Shown here in pieces: positions 1-7,734 of a stretch of DNA of 64,000 nucleotides (the stretch's first letter is position 1; each line of letters begins with the position of its first letter). The notes beneath the pieces are model-generated. The model did no database searches. It worked only from the letters and a program-made list of their open reading frames with translations, and was not told the origin of the DNA. A program made the translations under genes and the position numbers. The stretch covers positions 177,532 through 241,531 of the forward strand of contig DASVTU010000029.1 of the NCBI GenBank assembly GCA_036387415.1. The letters are read 5' to 3'. Source of the DNA: DASVTU01 sp036387415 (GTDB lineage: Bacteria; Acidobacteriota; Blastocatellia; Pyrinomonadales; Pyrinomonadaceae).

Positions 1-1
1 A

Positions 2-1516
2 CTCTTAAGCGGGTACATTAGTGGAGTAGCAAGCCAGTCGCCGGACTCAGCACAACCATACCTTGAACTTCTTCTTAAAAAAGTCGGTCTGGACGGATTA
101 CCTAAGACGCTTCCTCTGAGCATATTTATTATTGCTTTATACGTCGGTCTCGGATTGATTCCGCAAACACGCACTTACATAGGAGAATGGCTTTCTAAAT
201 TCTTCTACCATTTTGTGAATTTCATTATCACGGGAGGCGAATGGTGTATCGAGCATCGCGGAGGCTCGACGGTCTTGGTAGTTATTCTCATTAGTTTTTT
301 TATCTGGGGACTCAAAGGAGTCATTGAGAAGAGTAGACGCGAGGCGCTTCTAACAACTCAATTCAACTATTGGCTACAGGCGGCGCAAGGCTTCGTTGTG
401 GAAGATACTTTTACCAAGATTTATAACAAGAAAATTGAGGACGTGAACAATCACTGGCAGGATGATTTAGATGAAATATTAGAACTTCCCGGCGGGTATG
501 CACATCCAGCCACCTACCTCTATAAAGCCATTGCATTACTGAATTTGACCCAGAAAGGCGAACCCCTCACGCAGTTGAAGGTTGAAGAACTCGACAAACT
601 TGTCGATGAGTGTAAAAAAACATGCAGACCCGTGGAAAACATGGATTGGCCGGAGCGACGTGCGCGCGACCTGCTCCATATTTTGATGGGTAAGATTTAC
701 AATCGTATCGCGATTAGCGACCAACAAAAATTCAAAAAATCCTTCGATTATTTCGAGTCGGTCAATCTCGCGCCTTATAAGGACAAACCTGACATTGGTG
801 GACATTACTTATTCTCCGTCAACAATGGCAAAGGAACTATCTATGCCGGGCTACTCACAATAGTTGCGAGCAAACCGGATGCGGAAGTCGGAGATATTCC
901 GTGCAAGAGTCCTGCACATTGCGCTCTTAATGCTTTTGATGCATACGACAGGGCAGCCAAAGATGCCCCGCCATGCTCTTTTCAAGGACGAAGACGAACC
1001 AACAATCTGACAGACCTTCTCTTTCGTCTCGGTTTGAATTATGAGGCGATTGCCAATGAGGATTACAAACTCAAAGAAAGAGCAAAGATGGAGAGTAAAG
1101 TGACGTTGGCAAAGGAGATTGAAGCTCACATCGTACAAATGCTCAAGTGCAACGAAGAGGGAGATTCAATACCCGATTTTGTCACTGTCTCTCAAGCTTA
1201 TGGTACGTGCGCTTTCTTAAACAGCATGAATTGCAAGGAGGAAACTCGCTTATTGCATGCGGCTGGCACGTATCTGCGTATCGCTTACAGTTACGAACCC
1301 GGCAACCTCAACGATTGGGAACTGACGCCCTTCTGTTCGTCAGTTAAAGACGGAGAATTTATCCCCGCCTTCAAAGATGCGATTTCCTCAAATGCGTTCA
1401 CGGGCTTATCAAATTTAGACCCGGAGATACTCAAGACAGCCATTAGGAAACAATGTAAAGGCTTCAAGGAGGTTGCTCGCGCACCATGTGGAGAGCCGAT
1501 ATCGTTAAAGCCTTAG
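2..1516 (+). CDS. Membrane-anchored protein of unknown function, 5' end outside window
   Basis: The reading frame is open from base 2, so the true start lies upstream of the window; a TTG at 155 is only an internal codon. The visible part begins with hydrophobic stretches (around IIALYVGLGLI, then VLVVILISFFIWGLKGV) that look like two membrane segments. About 400 soluble, helical, charged residues follow, with a TPR-like look but no motif I recognise. The stop overlaps the following kinase gene by 31 bases, which suggests translational coupling and one signalling operon with the kinase, receiver and membrane-anchored proteins downstream. Base composition is more A+T-rich than the genes after 4.6 kb. 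A sensor or adaptor role is inferred from neighbours only. Confidence 0.75.
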   Translation, partial: LLSGYISGVASQSPDSAQPYLELLLKKVGLDGLPKTLPLSIFIIALYVGLGLIPQTRTYIGEWLSKFFYHFVNFIITGGEWCIEHRGGSTVLVVILISFFIWGLKGVIEKSRREALLTTQFNYWLQAAQGFVVEDTFTKIYNKKIEDVNNHWQDDLDEILELPGGYAHPATYLYKAIALLNLTQKGEPLTQLKVEELDKLVDECKKTCRPVENMDWPERRARDLLHILMGKIYNRIAISDQQKFKKSFDYFESVNLAPYKDKPDIGGHYLFSVNNGKGTIYAGLLTIVASKPDAEVGDIPCKSPAHCALNAFDAYDRAAKDAPPCSFQGRRRTNNLTDLLFRLGLNYEAIANEDYKLKERAKMESKVTLAKEIEAHIVQMLKCNEEGDSIPDFVTVSQAYGTCAFLNSMNCKEETRLLHAAGTYLRIAYSYEPGNLNDWELTPFCSSVKDGEFIPAFKDAISSNAFTGLSNLDPEILKTAIRKQCKGFKEVARAPCGEPISLKP

Positions 1517-2850
1517 GGGCTTCAGTCAAAGACGACGCGGTGGCACGTCACTTCCTCGTCGTGTGGCCTGTTATCGAAGCTATTCTGGAAGCCTTCTCGA
1601 AGGCCAACGAACTTCCTATCTTCGTATATCTAAACGAGGAGATGATATATCACTCGCCGTTGGAATCCATGCCGGAGTTCTGTCGGTTGATGTTAAGTTC
1701 CGAAGAAACGGGAGCCAAGTGTGTCGATGACGGCAGGCGCAGGGCAGCGAAATTAGAACCGGATTTCGAGGAAGGAGTCCAGCTTTGCCATGCCGGACTA
1801 CTCAACGGTCGTCGAGAGATAGATACAGGCGTCGGGCTTCTAGTAATTCTTTTTGGAGCGAAGACTTCCGCGCAAGATAATGCCGCGATACGTCGCCGCC
1901 ATCTGATTGAGATTACGTCTAAACAAGACGCCGAGTTATCTGGAAAACTAGAAGAGTCTTACGCCTCACATGGAACTCCGCTCCCCTCCATCGACTCCGA
2001 TGATGTCGCTTTAATGGATGCTATCTCGACAATCCTTCAACGTCTCCTCAGCGCCACCGTCGGATTTCGGACTCAGACCATCAACATGGCTCATGAACTG
2101 AGCCTCATGATGATTGGAATGGGGTTATTGATGGATGAGATGAATTTTATTGTGAACGATGTGCAAAAATCGACGGATGTGATGTCTTCGGTGAAAGATT
2201 TGATAGATACGCAGGCTCGCATCTACACACAGTGTCGGCTCGGTCTCTATATTGTGCGTAACTTTCTCTCACATGCCAGCGAGACAAGATACAGCGAGGT
2301 CGTCAGAAGCAACTTTAGCCGGATAAATCTTAAAGAAATCTTACTGGAAATGGTTGACCTCCATCGTTTATATGCTGCCCAAAAAGGTGTCAGCTTCGAT
2401 GTTTCAGGGGTCGATGACATACCTCAAATCTACGGTTCCGACATGGAGATTCGTCGCTTACTTTATAACGTGCTTAATAATGCTATCAAATATTCCTATC
2501 ACTCGATTCCTAATATTCAACGCACGATAAAAATCCGAAGCAAAGTTCCCTACGACCCCGGTTTCAAACAGCGGCGCTTCTCCATTGCAATTGAAAATTA
2601 CGGCTTCGGTCTCACAAGAGAAGAAAAGATTAACGTCTTCAAGCCCGGTGTACGTGGTCAAAGGGCGATTGCGGAAGTGCCGATAGGGTCAGGCATCGGC
2701 CTCTCTGAAGCGTTGAAAATCATTAAAGCGCATAAAGGAGAGATACGTCTGCACTCCAAAGAGCTTTATGAAGACAAACAAGGTGTTTGGACATACCTGA
2801 CCACGGTGGATTTAATATTTCCGTATGCTGTTGACTATCACACTGCTTAG
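1486..2850 (+). CDS. PocR-domain sensor histidine kinase
   Basis: 454 residues. Residues 20-130 match the PocR ligand-sensing fold: a conserved FC at 65-66, a Cys near 79, the hallmark CHAGL at 101-105 and a following FGAKTS. A helical region contains NMAHEL with His203 as candidate phospho-acceptor. The C-terminal HATPase has an N box (LLYNVLNNAIKYS, about 325-337), a G1 box (ENYGFGL, 370-376) and a G2 box (GSGIGL, 401-406). G1 has Asn where most kinases have Asp, a variant seen in related ATPases. No membrane segment is visible, so it is probably cytosolic and may depend on the membrane protein before it. The ATG at 1486 has AAGGAGG 13 bases upstream. The receiver protein at 2865 is the obvious partner. 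Confidence 0.85.
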   Translation: MWRADIVKALGASVKDDAVARHFLVVWPVIEAILEAFSKANELPIFVYLNEEMIYHSPLESMPEFCRLMLSSEETGAKCVDDGRRRAAKLEPDFEEGVQLCHAGLLNGRREIDTGVGLLVILFGAKTSAQDNAAIRRRHLIEITSKQDAELSGKLEESYASHGTPLPSIDSDDVALMDAISTILQRLLSATVGFRTQTINMAHELSLMMIGMGLLMDEMNFIVNDVQKSTDVMSSVKDLIDTQARIYTQCRLGLYIVRNFLSHASETRYSEVVRSNFSRINLKEILLEMVDLHRLYAAQKGVSFDVSGVDDIPQIYGSDMEIRRLLYNVLNNAIKYSYHSIPNIQRTIKIRSKVPYDPGFKQRRFSIAIENYGFGLTREEKINVFKPGVRGQRAIAEVPIGSGIGLSEALKIIKAHKGEIRLHSKELYEDKQGVWTYLTTVDLIFPYAVDYHTA

Positions 2851-2864
2851 GAAAAGGGGACGTA

Positions 2865-3287
2865 ATGCGGGATGAATTGATTAACCTCTTATGGGTCGAT
2901 GACGATTCCTACGATTCACTCGACCCACTTGCTCGGCGGTTGAGAAGAGCAAATTTCCACCTTGAGAGGGCTGTGGATTATGAGGAGGCAATCGCTAAAA
3001 TCCTAGCCGGAGACTACCATAGTATCCTGCTCGATGTGATTATTCCGAGAGCCAAAGGGTCGGCTGTTCTATCCTATGATTTAGGTATGGTTTTAGCCGA
3101 TCAGGCAGCCGAAACCAAAGTTAAAAACATAGTGTTTCTGACGGTCGTCCAACAAGAAGAAGTATTCGAGAAATATAACGAGATAAGGGACAAATATGAC
3201 GGCGTGTTGAATTTCAGCTACCTCGATAAAACAAAGCTGCTTGAGCCGAATTTCATTGCAGACATGATAAGCCGTCTGAAACGTTAG
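2865..3287 (+). CDS. Stand-alone response-regulator receiver domain
   Basis: 140 residues, a single CheY-like domain with no output domain. The acidic pocket is WVDDD (Asp12-14), the phospho-acceptor is Asp57 in LLDVIIP, and the switch Thr (FLTVV) and Lys (LDKTK) positions are present. The gap between the Thr strand and the Lys is longer than in CheY. It starts 14 bases after the PocR kinase stop, with an AAGGGG ribosome site, so it is very probably the phosphorylation target of that kinase. With no DNA-binding domain, output would be by protein contact, perhaps with the membrane-anchored protein encoded next. Family assignment is firm; partnership is inferred from order. Confidence 0.85.
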   Translation: MRDELINLLWVDDDSYDSLDPLARRLRRANFHLERAVDYEEAIAKILAGDYHSILLDVIIPRAKGSAVLSYDLGMVLADQAAETKVKNIVFLTVVQQEEVFEKYNEIRDKYDGVLNFSYLDKTKLLEPNFIADMISRLKR

Positions 3288-3314
3288 AAGAGCAAACTGC
3301 AAAAGTGAGTTTAT

Positions 3315-3995
3315 ATGGTCTACTACTTACCTTTAATCATCATCGGAACGATATTGGTCTTTCTATTTCTGCGTTTTGTTCAACCGGAATTGATTTACAG
3401 CGTTCGTGAGGTGTTAGTGAAGGTCGGTATGAACAAGGTGCTGTTGGACGAAGAAGCACAGCGCCCCGGCAATCACAACGTCAAGTATTACAAACTGCTG
3501 ATTAAAAAATTGCAGTACGAGACCGCCGGAAAAGACTATAACTACGCGTTCGATAGAGTCAGTAAAATCAGAGAGTTATATAATACTCTCAGTGTGCAAC
3601 GTGAAGAGTTGGAGGGTGTGAATGTAGAACGAAAGCCACAAATATGTATTGCCGAATTAGCCAATTTGCTTCGCACTCTATCAAAAGAGATTGTTGCGAC
3701 GAGCGAATATAATCATCGGACAGTTAAAGCTGATGCCATCCTCCGTTTGATTATCGAGCAAACCAGAGAGGACAGCCCGCCACATGCGTCACCCCCTGAT
3801 GAATATGTGGAAAATTGGTTCACTACTCATCCGATGACCATCGAGCAAATCATTGAGATTCAGATTGCCGCCGTTCTTGGATTAGCTTACCGTCAAAAGG
3901 CCGAAAACCCACCTCCCACAACTGTAGCAGGTAACATTCTGGTCACAAGAGATGTTGCAGCGCCTAGAGCGGATGCAGCCCTAAAACGTGTATGA
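3315..3995 (+). CDS. Membrane-anchored protein of unknown function in signalling operon
   Basis: 226 residues. The N-terminus is one strong hydrophobic helix (YYLPLIIIGTILVFLFLRFV), followed by a hydrophilic, mainly helical domain of about 200 residues facing the cytoplasm or periplasm. I recognise no catalytic motif. It starts 27 bases after the receiver gene, and the four genes from the window edge form one tight cluster on the same strand. It may be the effector or membrane tether of the system. Codon use is like its three upstream neighbours and unlike the GC-rich genes beyond 4.6 kb. The start is the first ATG after the previous stop; the upstream AAAAGTGAG is a weak ribosome site. Confidence 0.7.
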   Translation: MVYYLPLIIIGTILVFLFLRFVQPELIYSVREVLVKVGMNKVLLDEEAQRPGNHNVKYYKLLIKKLQYETAGKDYNYAFDRVSKIRELYNTLSVQREELEGVNVERKPQICIAELANLLRTLSKEIVATSEYNHRTVKADAILRLIIEQTREDSPPHASPPDEYVENWFTTHPMTIEQIIEIQIAAVLGLAYRQKAENPPPTTVAGNILVTRDVAAPRADAALKRV

Positions 3996-4009
3996 CCCCT
4001 CTGTTTTCG

Positions 4010-4300
4010 TCACCTTCCGAAAAAGCCCGGATCCATTAAATACCAGTTAACTAATCCTGCCACCATCCCGATACCAAACACTATAAATGCGATGATTTTT
4101 TCTTTAGTTGTGTTGGGCTTCCCTCCCATCGAGGGGAATAACAGGAGATAGAGTCCGCCGACGACCATGAGAGGGGCAAAGGCGGCGAGTTTCAAGGAGT
4201 AACGGCCTTCATGTAACAACTGTTGCCAGTTGTAATAGATGAGGCCAATAGAAACAAGGATGAGCACTAAGGCAATGATGCGCGCTTTGAAGTAATGCAT
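4010..4300 (-). CDS. Small three-helix integral membrane protein
   Basis: 96 residues with three predicted membrane helices: IIALVLILVSIGLIYY near the N-terminus, FAPLMVVGGLYLLLF in the middle, and IIAFIVFGIGMVAGLV before a short tail. A polar turn containing KPNTTKEK separates helices two and three. No family is recognised. It is convergent with the signalling operon and ends only 14 bases from it, so the two transcripts meet head-on. The upstream region 4301-4587 holds no gene I can support. Function unknown; I list it because the hydrophobic pattern, length and ATG start are coherent and no better frame covers the region. Confidence 0.6.
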   Translation of the reverse strand: MHYFKARIIALVLILVSIGLIYYNWQQLLHEGRYSLKLAAFAPLMVVGGLYLLLFPSMGGKPNTTKEKIIAFIVFGIGMVAGLVNWYLMDPGFFGR

Positions 4301-4587
4301 ATTAGATTCTCCTGACGTGAGTCTTTAAGAGCAAATATAGTGATTTACAACTAAGAATTTGCGTGCAGCATAACACTCGAATTAACCCGTCGGCTGGGTT
4401 TCATGCGACGCGTCAAATGCCTCGCAAATCCACCTTATCAATTACATTGCGCCTTCCGCTCGCAATCATAGTGGAGGAAGACATTGCAGCTATCTTCCAG
4501 ACCGAAACTCGGCGTCTGCTTCTCATAACTAACCCAATAATCAGCAAGACTCACTCTCGACATTTCTTAATCCGTGCATGGAACATC

Positions 4588-5328
4588 TTATGTGAGAGCC
4601 TTCAGCGTGGCGTAGGCCATGTTTCCTTTTGTCGTGTAAGTGATGCTTTGCGTTAGAGCATCGACGAGCAGTTTTTCTAACCCGACGCTGGTTCTGGGTC
4701 GAACAAACTCGCCCGCGTTGTATAACACACGTAGATAGCAATCTCCGATGAAGCGTCGGTTGAGGACGAGGCTGGTCAGATATAAACAACTGTCCTCGCC
4801 CGTGAGCAATCTCCTCAGTTTCGGAATGAGACTCGCCGCGTCGTCGAATTGATGCAGGACATTCATGCAGAGAATGGTGCTGAAACTACGTGGGCGAAAA
4901 GGCAGGTCGGAGAGGTCTGCTTGCAGCAGGACGACGTTTTCGGGAACGCGACCGCCCAACTCAATCAGGCGCGCACGCGCACGCTTCAACATACTCAACG
5001 ATTGGTCGAAGGCGACGACTTCGCGTGTGGCTTCGAGGTGGACGGGCGCGGTGAAAAGCATGGAGCCGCAAGCGGCGTCGAGCATCAAGCCGCGCGGATT
5101 TGAAGCGACGGCGCGACGCGCGAAGGCCGTGTAATCGTGCGGGACGTTGCCCCACATGACGCGGTTGTATAAACGCGTGCTGACAAAAAAATCATAGGCC
5201 ACGGCTCTTTTATCGTAGAGATGCTGCGTGTGCGTCGCGTCGGGCATGACCGAGTAGATGTCTTCGGCGACCGGACGCAACGCGCAGTCTCCGGCCAACA
5301 CAGTTTTCAGTTTCGCCAGAGCACTCAT
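4588..5328 (-). CDS. Class I SAM-dependent methyltransferase
   Basis: 246 residues. The SAM-binding motif I is LDAACGSMLFT, followed by VVAFDQSLSML (motif II acidic residue), VLLQADLSDLPF, and ILCMNVLHQFDD (motif post-I/III), the layout of Methyltransf_11-type small-molecule or quinone methyltransferases. The substrate cannot be read from sequence. It stands alone, transcribed away from the AMIN-like lipoprotein gene. Base composition has returned to GC-rich, so it marks the start of the chromosomal backbone after the A+T-richer left edge. The first ATG gives a normal-length protein for the family. Confidence 0.85.
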   Translation of the reverse strand: MSALAKLKTVLAGDCALRPVAEDIYSVMPDATHTQHLYDKRAVAYDFFVSTRLYNRVMWGNVPHDYTAFARRAVASNPRGLMLDAACGSMLFTAPVHLEATREVVAFDQSLSMLKRARARLIELGGRVPENVVLLQADLSDLPFRPRSFSTILCMNVLHQFDDAASLIPKLRRLLTGEDSCLYLTSLVLNRRFIGDCYLRVLYNAGEFVRPRTSVGLEKLLVDALTQSITYTTKGNMAYATLKALT

Positions 5329-5639
5329 AATTTTTCAGTTTATCAGAGCACTTGTTAGGAGTGACCGGAGCGCGTCGCAGTCATCAAGACGCTCGTCGCC
5401 GCACACGCCGACGAGATTTCCCTGTATGATGCGACTGGCAGCTACTCGGCTTATGTGCGAAAATTCGTCGTCCAACATGCGGCATCTCCCACAGAAAAGA
5501 CGAGAGCGACGCTAACTCGTTGAAAAAACAAGCTCTTAAAGCAATTTTTCCCGGTTCCCGACAGCGCCCCGCAACGGCGACGAGTCGAGGAACAAAGATG
5601 TCTGCCCACGAAGGGCGGACGCGAAAGCGAACCACATCT
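5329..5639. other. Gene-free divergent intergenic region
   Basis: 311 bases between two divergently transcribed genes, expected to carry both promoters. Open frames here are short and lack coding character. I see no clear sigma-70 boxes or operator repeats. Confidence 0.5.
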
Positions 5640-6356
5640 ATGTCAAACATCTACGGCAACCGTAAGTTTCTCATAATTATCTGTATTTGCTTGCTTTGCG
5701 CGTGTTTCGAGAACCGTGGCGAGACGAAAAACAGTAACGGTGGCAACGACTCTGCACGCACGCCAAACGCCGACACGTCGAATGCCACAGCGTCGCCCGC
5801 CGCAACGGCGAATGATGCGCAACCCATTGTAAACACAGAGGATAACAATCGCGACGCGAGCCAACCGGACGCGGAGACGCCCGACGAGACGGACGCGTCA
5901 GATGATGCTTCGGCGCAGCAATTCAAGGGGACGGCGGGCGTCGTCGAAAAGAAGCGAGAGGGCATCGCGCCCGTCGTGTTGCGCGCGGTTCGGACGTCTA
6001 GACAAAAGAATTTTGATCGCGTCGTGTTTGAATTCGAGGGGACGGGTCTGCCCGGTTATCACATCGAGTACATCGACCGTCCGGTGCGACAGTGTGGCTC
6101 CGGCAACGCCGTGCGGCTTCGCGGAGACGCGTGGCTGCGCGTGCGCCTCACGCCTTCGCAGGCGCATACGGAGGCGGGCGAAGCAACCGTCAAAGACCGC
6201 GAGCGCGTTCTGAATCTACGCGTGCTCAAAGAGATGAAGGCGACGTGCGATTTTGAGGCCGACGTGGAATGGGTGTTCGGACTCGCATCTCCCAAACGCT
6301 ACCGCGTGCTCGAACTCTCCAATCCCGCGCGCCTCGTCGTAGACATCAAGCACTGA
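5640..6356 (+). CDS. AMIN-like domain lipoprotein
   Basis: 238 residues from the ATG at 5640. That start is preferred over one 40 codons upstream because it puts a lipoprotein signal at the N-terminus: basic NRKF, hydrophobic LIIICICLL and the lipobox LCAC. A low-complexity linker rich in Asn, Ala, Thr and Asp follows (about residues 30-100). The C-terminal 125 residues form a beta-rich AMIN-like domain (NFDRVVFEFEG to NPARLVVDIKH), a family found in actinobacterial and acidobacterial surface lipoproteins and related to the AMIN peptidoglycan-targeting fold. Probable role: lipid-anchored cell-envelope protein, possibly binding peptidoglycan. Function beyond that is unknown. Confidence 0.8.
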   Translation: MSNIYGNRKFLIIICICLLCACFENRGETKNSNGGNDSARTPNADTSNATASPAATANDAQPIVNTEDNNRDASQPDAETPDETDASDDASAQQFKGTAGVVEKKREGIAPVVLRAVRTSRQKNFDRVVFEFEGTGLPGYHIEYIDRPVRQCGSGNAVRLRGDAWLRVRLTPSQAHTEAGEATVKDRERVLNLRVLKEMKATCDFEADVEWVFGLASPKRYRVLELSNPARLVVDIKH

Positions 6357-6359
6357 ATG

Positions 6360-6462
6360 AAAAATGAAAAGTTAAAAGTTGAAAAGGTAGAAGCAGAAGC
6401 AACTCGTTGCGCCAAGCCTTTCGTCGAGCCAAGCCTTTTTGCACTTTTAACTTTTCATTTTT
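6360..6462. repeat. 3'-end inverted repeat A (word type AAAATGAAAA/GTTAAAAG)
   Basis: A perfect 20-bp inverted repeat: 6360-6379 pairs with 6443-6462, around a 63-base loop. The loop contains a direct repeat of GCCAAGCCTTT (6411-6421 and 6428-6438). It lies between two converging genes and touches both stop codons. First member of the family of eleven described in the findings; a bidirectional terminator or mRNA-end role is inferred. Confidence 0.85.
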
Positions 6463-6736
6463 AATTTTGCCCTTCAAAGCACTGGCGTCCCTGACAGCAG
6501 TTGTGCGGGTGCGTGTAGCCGTCGTCGGGGCCTGCGGTTTCCATTGTTTTGAGACACCAGTACACGGCGGTCGTCGAGCGTCCCGACTGCCACGCATACA
6601 TGTTGCCGACGAACGAACCGAAGGCCGTCTTGGTACGCAGCATGCGACAAACTTTTGGCGTCTCCTCCGCGTCAATCTCCGTCTCTTCCTCACTCAACTC
6701 CGCAGCGTCGTCTATCAAACGGCTCGTTTCACTCAT
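6461..6736 (-). CDS. Small Cys-rich protein, fourth gene of molybdoenzyme operon
   Basis: 91 residues from an ATG at 6736 that overlaps the FAD-subunit stop as TGATG, so translation is coupled. The N-terminal third is acidic (EEETEIDAEE). The rest holds six Cys and clustered His: VCRML, YWCLKTM, and HPHNCCQGRQCFE near the C-terminus, suggesting a metal or Fe-S site. I recognise no named family. In Escherichia coli the fourth gene of the comparable paoABCD operon is the chaperone PaoD, which this protein does not resemble in size or motif. An accessory role in enzyme maturation or electron transfer is inferred from coupling only. Confidence 0.75.
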   Translation of the reverse strand: MSETSRLIDDAAELSEEETEIDAEETPKVCRMLRTKTAFGSFVGNMYAWQSGRSTTAVYWCLKTMETAGPDDGYTHPHNCCQGRQCFEGQN

Positions 6737-7734
6737 CAATCATCTCCTCTCGTCGGTGACGCGACGGCGGCGGCCTGCACGATGGCGCGACGCACCAAAG
6801 CCTCGAAGACCGGAACTTTGTAGCCGTTCTGCGAGAGCGGCGTCGCATCTTTGACGGCGGCGCGTGCGGCGGCGCGTGCCGCGTCTTCGTTGACCGTCTT
6901 TCCCTGCAACACGGCTTCCGCGCCGACGGCACGCAAAGGTACGGGCGCGGCTGCGCCGAGGACGATGCGCGCAGACGTGCATGTCTGCGCCTTGCAGTCG
7001 AGCCGCACGGCGACATCGGCAATCGGCCAGTCGAAGGATTCCTTCTCGCCCTGTTTGAGATAAGCCGAGCGCGCGGCGGAAGGCTGCAACGGCACGCGGA
7101 TGTTGGTGACGAGTTCTTTTTCGCCGATGGAATTTTCGCGTGTGATGTCTTCTTCGGGCGTGATGAAAAACTTTTCGAGTTCGACTTCGCGTTTGCCCTT
7201 CGCGCCTGTGAGTTCGACGAACGCGCCGAAGGCGACGAGCGCCGTGGCGGTCGCCGACGGATGGACGATGGCGCAGATGCGATTGCCGAAGATGGCGTGA
7301 TACTGGTTTTCGCCTTCCAATGCGAAACAGACCGTGCCGCCCTTCTTGCGGCAATGAAAATCTTCAGAACGAAAATACCAGCAGCGCGGGCGTTGGAGGA
7401 GATTGCCGCCGACGGTGGCGACGTTGCGAATCTGCGGCGTCGCCGCTTTGCCCGCCGCGTCTGCCAGAGCCGTGTAGCGTGCGCGCAAGAGCGGATGCGC
7501 GTCGAGTTGCGCAAGTGTGACGAGCGGGCCGATGTGGAGACCCGTCTTGGAGTCTTCGCGTATGTAGTCGAGGCCGCGTATGTTGCGTATGTTGACGAGG
7601 CGTGCGGGAGCGTCGATGCCCTCCTTGAGGCGGTCGAGGAGGTCGATGCCGCCCGCCTTGACGGTCGCCGTGCGGCTCATCTGCGCGATGGCTGCCGCCG
7701 TCGTGGTCGCTTCCGTCCATTCAAATCGGTTCAT
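6736..7734 (-). CDS. Molybdenum hydroxylase FAD-binding subunit (PaoB/YagS-like)
   Basis: 332 residues, the medium subunit of a xanthine dehydrogenase/aldehyde oxidoreductase family enzyme. The N-terminal FAD domain carries VGGNLLQRPRC; the following segment CWYFRSEDFHCRKKGGTVC has the Cys spacing of the extra 4Fe-4S insertion known in E. coli PaoB. The CO-dehydrogenase flavoprotein C-terminal domain follows. It relays electrons from the molybdenum centre via Fe-S clusters to FAD. It overlaps the molybdenum subunit gene by 4 bases (7731-7734) and the small Cys-rich gene by one base, giving a tightly coupled operon running 10926 to 6461. Confidence 0.93.
   Translation of the reverse strand: MNRFEWTEATTTAAAIAQMSRTATVKAGGIDLLDRLKEGIDAPARLVNIRNIRGLDYIREDSKTGLHIGPLVTLAQLDAHPLLRARYTALADAAGKAATPQIRNVATVGGNLLQRPRCWYFRSEDFHCRKKGGTVCFALEGENQYHAIFGNRICAIVHPSATATALVAFGAFVELTGAKGKREVELEKFFITPEEDITRENSIGEKELVTNIRVPLQPSAARSAYLKQGEKESFDWPIADVAVRLDCKAQTCTSARIVLGAAAPVPLRAVGAEAVLQGKTVNEDAARAAARAAVKDATPLSQNGYKVPVFEALVRRAIVQAAAVASPTRGDD

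Noticed and set aside
2593..2613. PocR kinase as an inactive pseudokinase because G1 has Asn for Asp
   Set aside because: The N and G2 boxes are intact and this variant occurs in functional relatives.
4363..4656. 97-codon frame between the small membrane protein and the methyltransferase
   Set aside because: It overlaps the methyltransferase gene on the other strand and lacks a ribosome site or domain.
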